NCBI GenBank assembly: GCA_964017065.1
Contig: OZ024784.1
Coordinates: 12,071,152 to 12,135,151 of the forward strand
Origin: Haliclona indistincta
Lineage: Eukaryota > Porifera > Demospongiae > Haplosclerida > Chalinidae
DNA length: 64,000 bases
Reading direction: 5' to 3'
Shown here: piece by piece, positions 12,843 through 21,800 of the stretch
Position numbering within the stretch: position 1 is the stretch's first letter
How the letters are laid out: each line of letters opens with the position of its first letter
The notes under the pieces: generated by a model
The model's input: the letters and a program-made list of their open reading frames with translations, nothing else
Told to the model about the DNA's origin: nothing
Databases searched by the model: none
Program-made: the position numbers and the translations under genes

Positions 12843-13298
12843 ATGGCGGCGTCGACAAAGAAGCTCAAGCTAGATCCACGCCAAAGCCTAAGGCGCTTCG
12901 AATTACGGAACGACGAGTTACTCCTGACTGGTGGAGCAAGCAGTATTTCGGATGATTGCGATCAGGACGATAGTATGCAACATAAACGACGAGGAGCGGT
13001 TGATAGCTGGACTGCCGATTAATTGTTTGCTGAACTCGACTGGAAGAAAAAATACCCGTGGATACAAGCAAGGAGCGATGGTATATATTGTGCCTACTGT
13101 TCACACAGCCATGCTTCAACCAGAAATAAATCTGGCAAGTTTGTGAAGGTTGCATTAACGGGTAACCGTCCTGATAAGCTAGCCAAACATGATAGTTCTG
13201 TAACTCACCAAAACTGTGCAAGTGACTATCGCGAGTTTCAAGCCAGAGAATCGTCATCATCTTCCATTGCTCAAATCATTGATCAATCTAATACTTAA
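12843..13298 (+). pseudogene. Zinc-finger N-terminal fragment of a transposon protein, one in-frame stop
   Basis: An ATG frame (MAASTKKLKLDPRQSLRRFE) runs to a single TAA at about 13020, and the same frame continues with LFAELDWKKKYPWIQARSDG, CAYCSHSHAS, KFVK and LTGNRPDKLAKHDSSVTHQN before a stop. The pattern (KYPW...YCxxC...K...H...H) resembles the TTF/BED-like zinc fingers at the N-terminus of hAT-type transposases and of their domesticated relatives. No catalytic region follows. It lies inside the long inverted-repeat element, so it is probably a captured or deletion-derived fragment. Confidence 0.5.
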
Positions 13299-13785
13299 CT
13301 AGTTCCAAATAACCAATTTTCTGTTTGATTTATTATCTGTATGTCAATGATGAAGGGGGTACACATATCATTAAAGTGATCAATAAGGGGGTGCAACAGC
13401 ACTATAGGGGGGAATGTACCGCTTTATCCATTGCTAGTGAGATCTCTGGCGGCGGCTACACCCAAAAGCCACGCCGTAGTACAGGCGTGGCTTTTGGGTG
13501 TACCAATTGCTCGTCAGGCCTCAGATTTGTAGTTTCGGAGTAGTAATCGCTCTTCAAGCAACCCAGGCCTCTGATTTTATAGTTTTCTTGCTTTAACACA
13601 CGAAAGAAGGCAGCACTGACCCCAAAGGGGTGTAACTTAAACGCTCGACCTAGGCACGCCTACCAAGATTGCCTCGCGTTTAATGAGGTGAGAGTTCACA
13701 CCGAAGTCATCTATAGTCCATTCCCCCTAAGAGCAAAGTATGTGTGGAATGTATGCGTGGGCACCGCTCTGCTGGCCCACAGCAC

Positions 13786-14401
13786 TGGGGTGCGAGATGA
13801 TTACGTAAGCGCTAACATTAATACACGAATTTATATGGGGCTTATGGGAGAGATCGCGATACTTTCGACATCTTTGTAGTGCTCTCCGTAAACTTGACAA
13901 CCACGTGGTCTTGCTGCTTCGATTCCTCTACCTTCGCTCTGTCGAACGCAAAAGACTACGCGTGCATTGGCAATATCGTTTTGGAGAAACAGGCGCGCAA
14001 ACAAGCCCAAGTTACGCTAACAATGGCAAGCTTGTTGGGCATTTTTCTGGAGAGAAACAATTTTGTAAAGCTGGATACTGTAAGAGTATACTGCGTGCAG
14101 GTACTGCTGCCAGTGGCTACTTGAACTGTGAAGACTGTGTCGTTTGTTAGCTTGATCTATAGTGCGAGTAGGCCTTGTTTGTGCGCCTGTTTCTCCAAAA
14201 CGTTGTGGCCAATGCACGCGTAGTCTTTTGCGTTCGACAGACCGAAGGTAGAGGAATCGAAGCAGCAAGACTAGTTAGACTACGCGGTTGTCAAGTTTAC
14301 GGAGAGCACTACAAAGTAGTCGAAAGTATCGCCATCTCTCCCATAAGCCCCATATAAATTCGTGTATTAATCTTAGCGCTTACGTAATCATCTCACACCC
14401 C
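13786..14401. mobile_element. Long hairpin element, arms about 225-230 bp
   Basis: The arms 13786-14010 and 14170-14401 are imperfect reverse complements (for example cgcaaaagactacgcgtgca in the left arm and its complement at about 14208-14230), separated by a loop of about 160 bases. It would fold into a long duplex RNA if transcribed. It starts only 73 bases after the preceding TIR element. I see no coding capacity. Confidence 0.8.
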
Positions 14402-14514
14402 AGCTAGCCCAGAAGCCAATTACGCTAGCCAATATCGCTAATTAAATTCTTTAGGCTCTTAGTAGGAATGGCCTATTAAGTCAAGGGTAGTGTCGTACCT
14501 GATGATGTGAGCTG

Positions 14515-15524
14515 TAGCCTCGTCCCCAAGCCACACCCTCCTTGCTCGTTTAGTGGCCTGGTACACACTGTCTGCACAGTATGTCCACACACCAATGTGT
14601 ACGTTTTTTTACGAAGGTGTGGCTGTCAACAAAGTAAGAATGCTTGGCTAGACGGCAAAGTAGTTTCACACAAGCACTCACTTATGTGATATTCAGCCAA
14701 ACAGCTGTGCCTATAGTCGGCATTCAGCCATCACATAAGAAATGTTGGCCATATTTACACTAACTTGCCGTTGAAATTCAATTTTATGGTGGCAGGTAAA
14801 CCCAGAAATCCATCGAGTATTTGTCATATCCATTATTCTTCATTGCTCTGGACTTTATCATGTGGTGCAATACGTGCACGGTTAATTTTACAATTATTAA
14901 TTCATGAGCCATTTGACACATGCGCAGACATTGTGTACCACTAAACCAGGAAGGAGGGTGTGGCTAGTCTCGCGGGCCAGACGTTCTGGGGAACATCTGG
15001 TCACTAACGCCAGGTTTCTGTGAGCGACGCCAACATTCCGGCGCCCTCATAAGCAATCAATTGCGTGGGTTTTCACGTGACTGCGGGGCGCGATTGCGCA
15101 TGAAGCTGTAGACCGAGTTTTTTAGCTGCCAAAACTGGCATGTTCGTCGTGAAAAGTCTTACTAGCAACGGCTAATGCCTGCTACTCGTTGTTCTCGGGG
15201 CTGTTGACGGTATAACTGTATGTGATTCATGTTCACGCAATGGTTCTCTTGTTGTCTCGTGACCGCTCCAGCGATCATGAACATCGCGATTGTAGCCAAC
15301 CAGGTTGGTATTGCTCTAGGAACAGTTTTAGCATGCTAAAAGCACTGTTAACATGCTACACGCTTGCTAACTAGACTGGTGACGTCGACTAAAACACGTG
15401 ATTTCAAGCGTGACGTGTCGTTTGTTTACATTTCATTGTGCCACAAAAACCTGGCGTTAGTGACCAGACGTTCCCCCAGAACGTCTGGCCCGCGAGACTA
15501 GGGTGTGGCCTGGGGACGAGGCTA
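14515..15524. mobile_element. Outer MITE interrupted by a second element
   Basis: The left end tagcctcgtccccaagccac is matched in reverse complement by the right end at about 15505-15524, and the inverted match continues at 14931-14964 on the far side of the inserted element. Removing that insert restores a roughly 50-bp terminal inverted repeat. Flanks ending gagctg on both sides hint at a decayed 9-bp duplication. A related motif (gtgtggactggaggcgaggc) recurs at 16445-16464. Confidence 0.75.
14965..15500. mobile_element. Inner MITE with 9-bp target duplication
   Basis: This is a 536-bp element with about 50-bp inverted termini starting tagtctcgcgggccagacgt. It is flanked by the perfect direct repeat gggtgtggc (14956-14964 and 15501-15509), which belongs to the outer element's right terminus. 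The 9-bp duplication suggests a Mutator-like mobilising enzyme. No ORF is evident. Confidence 0.88.
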
Positions 15525-15804
15525 GCAGAGCTGTAGCTGAAATTTGTTCCCAGTGCCTCTTGGTATACAGTCTGCGCATGCTCTTTTCGATAAGATTGTG
15601 TGATCCACCACTCTGTAACTTGTGCGAGTGCGCTGGAAATTGCTTCCAAGTGATGTAAGTGATGTTGACTGAAAATACGTATTATTAGATGATCGCTTTC
15701 AAGTACATTCATTTATGAAGAATTTATTTTGAGTAAACCACCTAGATTTATACAGTAGCAAATTGTTAATGGTTGTTCATACAGAGACACAGCATCAGGA
15801 CAGA

Positions 15805-18800
15805 ATGCACCCGTATAGACACCACTCCTCATCACGTGACCGTCCTGTAGTGTACTCTGATGGGTGTTGCTATCGTAATGGTCGACAATCAGCTAGTGCT
15901 GGAGTGGGTGTGTATTGGGGAGAGAATAGCTCACAGTAAGTCATGTAAACTACATCTTCTGAACTTTAGCAACCTCTGCTGTTGCAGCAATATAAGTGAG
16001 AAGCTACATGGACCACAGACCAATCAGAGAGCTGAATTGGCGGTAAGAATTTTGCTGTTATGTAGAAATTGAATATTAGCTGGGTTCTAGAAATCCCAGG
16101 GCCCCTTCTGTATGAAACTTTGGTTAATTAGTCCAGTAATTTTATTGTTTCACTTTGCAACAAAACTGTTTCTGGTACAGAAAAATGTGCTCTATAACAT
16201 ACTAAAGTCTCATTGGGAATAAATCAAAATTATACGATAAAGAAATATGCATGGGATTATAACTTTAACCATTAAATTTAGCTATTGAGTTATTTTAGCC
16301 ACTAGACTTCTGGTGCACTGTAGAGTTGTTTTGCAGGTTCTTGACACCAGAAGAGGTCTATATAACTTACTTTTGTTATTATTTACAGTGTGTATTATTC
16401 ATACACAGTAAAAAGCAGGTAAAAGATGTATTATGCTGAGAAGGGTGTGGACTGGAGGCGAGGCTAGCATAATGCATGCAAGGCAGCTGCTTCTGAGCTA
16501 GGCAGTTATTCTAGTCACCAGCTTCTGCAGTAGATTTAGCTGCACTCAGCTCTTGAGTGTTGTTCTTCCGTCAAAAGATCATGTAGTTTTAGCAGCATCG
16601 GGTGCTTTTTTGTGACGAGCACTGCGCTTGTGCTCTGAAACATGGTAGTCGCTTAATCTTGGCCACATTCATAGCGGTAGTGCCATCGCTTTCTGGTCTT
16701 TGCTGCTGCAGCAGTGTTCTGCATGATCGCGATCGATACTAGGCTGATGCACCCGCACTATCAACAATGAGCTACGTGTACGTGATTGTCTTGATCGTCA
16801 TCTGTTCATAAATATTAATTAGCTGATTTGTGAATGTCATTGTTATGACGTAGTGGGTGGGTATTGGTGCTATGTAAAAAACCGGCCTGGGGTCGAAAGT
16901 TTCTGCCACTGGCACCCCCTGCTTCCCCCAATTAGATTCCTTAAAATTTATAAGAGCACATTTTTCTATACCAGAAATAGTTAAGAAACCTTGTGTTGCA
17001 ATATTTGAAGTTGTTTCCATAAATGGGTCATATTATAATACGTGTTTCATCTCTTTAGTCAGCTCGCAGAGCTGTTGAGAGTGCAATTTCTCGGAATCTA
17101 CCACAAGTTGAAGTTTGTACTGATAGTATGTACACAGTAAAATGTATGTTGATTTTATTGCAATACTGACTATAATTATAATAATTAACTCATTATTAGC
17201 TGTCACTGAGTGGGTTGATAAGTGGCAAAGCAATGGATGGAAGACAGCAATAGGCGAGGATGTGAAGAATAAAGATGATATACAACAACTGGCTGATCTA
17301 TCTTCTCAACTAGATGTCAAATGGGTGAGAAATATAATTTAGTTAGTAGCATGTTGTGCACAGTAGCTCAAATTTACAATGGCATGACTTGATATTATAT
17401 GATCTAGCTGGGGTCCAGGAGGGTTGCTGACAGGAAAGGGGATTCCCCTAGCTCAACTAGAATCATGGTCAAAACGTTAAATTTGTACCACTTGGTGTCC
17501 AAAACAGCCTTTCCTCCACCTAATACAGATAATTGCAAGTCACCTGTCGGTGGTGTTTACCTGAAGAGCGCACTAATTGGAATTTTGCGCAAGTTATAAA
17601 GTCGAGCAAAGCGAGTGATGATGCTATCGATCGGCAAAGTTTACTCCGATGATCTACGCTGGCGCATCGTCTACATGAGTCAAATGTTGGGAATGACAAC
17701 TGTAGACATATCCTCTGTAACATTTGTTAGCGAACGGACGATACAGAGATACGTGGAACGCCAGGAACGGTTCAAGGTAACAGGAGATGTGGCTCAGTTT
17801 GCTAAAAGAAACGGGCCTACTAGGATGCTGGGTGGGCGAGAAGAAGCTTTGATTGTTCAAGCCGTACTAGACAAGCCTGGTTTATGTCTTCAGAGCTGTA
17901 TACACGTAAATGGAGTCCAGGTTGACGTGTCTACTATCTGCCGTACGCTGCATAGGTTGGGATTCACTTATCAAAAGATCAAACATCTTCCTATGCAAAG
18001 AAGCGAGCAGGAGTTTATGGTGGAGGTAGCTATGTACGACCCTTCTATATTCATCTGGCTAGACGAAACTGGGTGTGATAGACGCAATGCGGTCCGCCAT
18101 TATGGATATGGTCTTCGAGGCATGACACCTAGAAGCTTTACGTTCAAGTCATGGGGGAAACGGTACACTGCTATTGCTACATTGTCACTTGATGTGCTAG
18201 AGGATGTGGATGTGTACTTAACTGAGGGCAATGTCAATGGTGATGAGTTTTTGAACTATGTACGGTGCAGCTTACTACCTCTGTTGATGCCATTCGATGG
18301 TAGTCAGTAGTGATAATGGATAATGCATCGATTCATCGTGTCGAGGAAGTTGTGTTGACAATAAGAGGAGTAGGTGCGATGGTTCTATTTTTACCACCAT
18401 TATAGTCCAGACCTTAAGGGTGCTCGGTCATTATTAATATTCATGAGGCGGCGCTGTTGCTATGGGCCATATTTCCAGATGTAAAGCAGCTACGAACGCA
18501 TCGCTAGCTGCATAACAACACGACTGGAAGTACTGCTTGTATACCAAGTTTTAGCGAGACAGCTTACCGGGAAGGACCGCCAGAGGCGCGACAAAAACCA
18601 CGCCTATTTGTCTGAAAGACTTTTTAGCGGAGCATGCCAGGTTGCTGAAACCACGTTTCTGTGGCTATCTTGACACGAGGAATCCAGTAACGGAGAGCTT
18701 TTGGCAGTAAAGCAGCGACAAACGGTACTTACGTAACTTATCTTGGCTGTTGAATACGCAATTCGAAAAAGCTCTCCGTTACAGTGTTGGCCACGTGTAG

Positions 18801-21800
18801 CTTAGCAGAAGTGAAACGCTCTATTCGTCTCAATGATACTTTTCAATCTACTGCTAATCCTCGTGTACTGATTGCAATGGCATTCTCTGAAGTTAGTCAA
18901 GAGCATTGCTTGTCATACATTAAGGATTCTGGATATATTGAATAATAACATTGAATGTAAATGAAGAGATTAAATAATGCATGATGTGATTGTTGGATGT
19001 TGATTCATCATTGTCTTGGAGTCATTTTTTTTAGTGCTAAAACGAATGTTTGAAATCGTAACAAATCGAATCTTTCCAAATCGAACGAATAATCGAATAT
19101 TCTATTCGCACATGCAAAATACAATTATTACATGTACAAAGTGGAAAAATTACTCATCATTGCAATCAAGGTTTACTGCTGCACGGTTGTGCTTGCACAG
19201 AAGATCTCATTGACTGTTGCGCTTGACTACCTTCTTCCTGCTTTGACCTGGTAGCTGGCTTGGTAACTGAAGCTGGATGCTTTCGCTCTAGATGAGCAAT
19301 AAGATTGGACGTTGTCCCACCATTGTACTTGTACTCAGCAGAGCACAAAAGACACTTAGCATAGTTTTTCTTTCGCTTGAAGTATTTCCACACGTGCGAT
19401 CTACTGGACTTCTCGAATGGAGCGTCGTTTGTGCCACAATCAGCAGATGAAGAACTCGCCATGACACGTGTAGATCACGTGATTCAATCGAATATTGACA
19501 AATTAACGAACGAACACGCTAACGAACGAATATTCGAATATTCGATTGATTCGTTTTAGCACTAATTTTTTTAGCTGGGCAAGGATCGAATCTTTTTCCT
19601 CAGCATATTCTTGTTCACTCAATGCTCCCGCTGCAAAAAGAGAATGAAGATCTTTCAGTTGTTGTATGTACTGACTACGCAACTGGACTACTCTAACAGG
19701 TGATGATGATGATGATGATCAAGTAGATGAAGACTTGGTAGGTGTCGAAAGTACAGACACAAAAGAAGATGCCATGTTAGTAAAAGCATTTGTCAAAGCA
19801 GATGATTGAGTTTGCCTTCCTCCTTTACTGAACATGGGGACAGACGGAGCTTCATCTAAACTTTTATGCGTGCCTATGTCAATCATTTCAGCCCACAATC
19901 TGTACTGTATCTTTGTAAACTTATCGCCGTGTTTGTCTTGTATTGACCGTATCAGCTCCTGTACACGCTGATTTTTCTCTTCAATTGCACTTGTCTTCTT
20001 TTTCTTTTGGAGTAGAGGAGAAAGATTTTCTGGGTCAGAGTCATAACCGTCATAATATAAACGCTTGGACACAGATTTACTCTTTTCTTGAGGTGCCAAC
20101 CCATCACACCACAGTACACCACGCAAGATGTTACTCCAAATTTTGTCCAGATCAACTTCTGAATGAATACAAAGTCTTGATGTCCCCTCATATACCCAAC
20201 GTCATATTTGCCATCAGCAGACATGACGCTTTCACCGAGCTGAGACGATATCTGGGCTTTTAGGCAATCCAACGATGAAAAGTGACTTGCAGACAGATTC
20301 CGTAACATGAAGATCTTGATTTCAGCTTTTCGCGTAGGCTTGAACACTGCAAGGCACGCTAAACTGAACAAGAGGTTGAGCAGCCATCGCCATGTGCACA
20401 GATTACATGGATCTCGTGCGCTAGTGTCGCGCTCGCATCGCTCGACAGACTCACATAAAATTCCAATTAGTGCGCTCTTCGAGTAAACGCCGCCGACAGG
20501 TGACTTGCAATTATCTGTAGTCTGCCCTCTCATGACAGTGGATCCATACTACTAACCTACTCCCTCACTTTTATTCAGATTCCCACTCGCTTACCTTTTT
20601 TCAACCTCATCATTGAGAGGATTGGCAGGTGCACACCCTAGGTCTTCCAGTCCAGTAGGCATAATCATGCTTAGTGTTTGTTCCTCCCTATCCTACATGA
20701 TGCATCGAACATTGCTGTAGAGGGTGTGACCCACACTTCTTTCTAGACTGTATAGTAAAAACTTTTACTTAAAAAAAAACAACAACTAAAAAGTGTAGGA
20801 ATTACGCTTGCAAAAAGAGTATGCTAGTGGAGGAAGTAATCAACAATAGCAGTATTTGGATGCAGGTTGTGTAGCGCACGTAGTGTATTAGAATGTGCAT
20901 TCGGATGTTTGAAGGCTCGTTTTGCTGCACTAAGGAGAGAAAGTTAACTGACTTACCAGCAGTCATTTATGCCTGCTTTGTATTGCATAATTTCTGTGAG
21001 GAAAATAAGGATGTTATTTCAGAGGAACAAGTTAGGACAGCAGTACATGATGAGCGCAGAGAGCAACCTTCAGCAACAACTAGTAACAAAGTCGAAGGAA
21101 GGAGAGCTAGGCTTGTTCTTACTGAGTATCTGGACCCATAACTCAATGTACATTCTGTGTTTTTTTTTTTGCAAAAATGCGTAATAATGGATAAGTGAAT
21201 AGATAAGTGACTGAATAAATAATGAGTATTAAATGAAGTGACATGTGGTTACAGTGAGTGGTCAATTTGATCGATACAGTTGGTAGTCGTCTTATGAAGC
21301 ATGATAATCATATTCAGAACAATGAAGAATGCTGACTTGGCGTAGTGTTCTGGTGATTACGCATAGGAGAAGGTGCATAAGGAACATTATACGGCTGGTG
21401 TGGGAATGGGTTGGGCATCTGACTACTTTGCTGCAATAGCATAAATGCGCTAGACATAGTCTTTGTCAAATCTGATAGCTGCGTTGTTAACAAGCTCATT
21501 GTCTTTGTCTGTTCTTCAGAAACAGTTTCTAGTTTCTTGAACATACATTCCCTTAGTTGCAACTCTTTTCAGCAAAATGTGCTGACTGGGAACTAGCAGG
21601 AATTGTCTTCTTTAATTTTTTACTCTTGTAACCAGCCAATGTCTCTTTGAATTGCTCCCTATGCTTACGACCATGTTGCACAGCCTCATCTTCACCTGTG
21701 AGCGTCTTTTCGAGTGTACTAGAGCTGTCAGTAGTTTCCGGATATTCAGTCGGTTGTGATGAGCTCGAGTCTGATGGCGACCCACCCTGACACAAAGGTT

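Larger units (their letters stand above)
12092..13713. mobile_element. 1.6-kb element with about 200-bp terminal inverted repeats
   Basis: The left end (tagatgacttcggtgtgaac onward, to about 12290) recurs as a near-perfect reverse complement at about 13510-13713. Each end is flanked by TA (12090-12091 and 13714-13715), consistent with a TA target duplication. Between the arms lie a nested inverted-repeat element (12341-12766) and a plus-strand zinc-finger-like ORF starting at 12843. No transposase catalytic domain is visible, so this is probably a non-autonomous derivative. Confidence 0.8.
17526..20517. mobile_element. Tc1/IS630-like transposon, 2992 bp, with nested insertions
   Basis: The terminal inverted repeats are about 75-90 bases (cagataattgcaagtcacct on each end, plus the matching gcgcactaattggaatttt). 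The element is flanked by TA on both sides (17524-17525 and 20518-20519). It carries a broken DDE transposase on the plus strand and a second ORF remnant on the minus strand, arranged convergently. A hAT MITE (19032-19564) and a small inverted-repeat unit (18687-18782) are inserted in it. It lies inside the last intron of RNASEH1. Confidence 0.9.
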
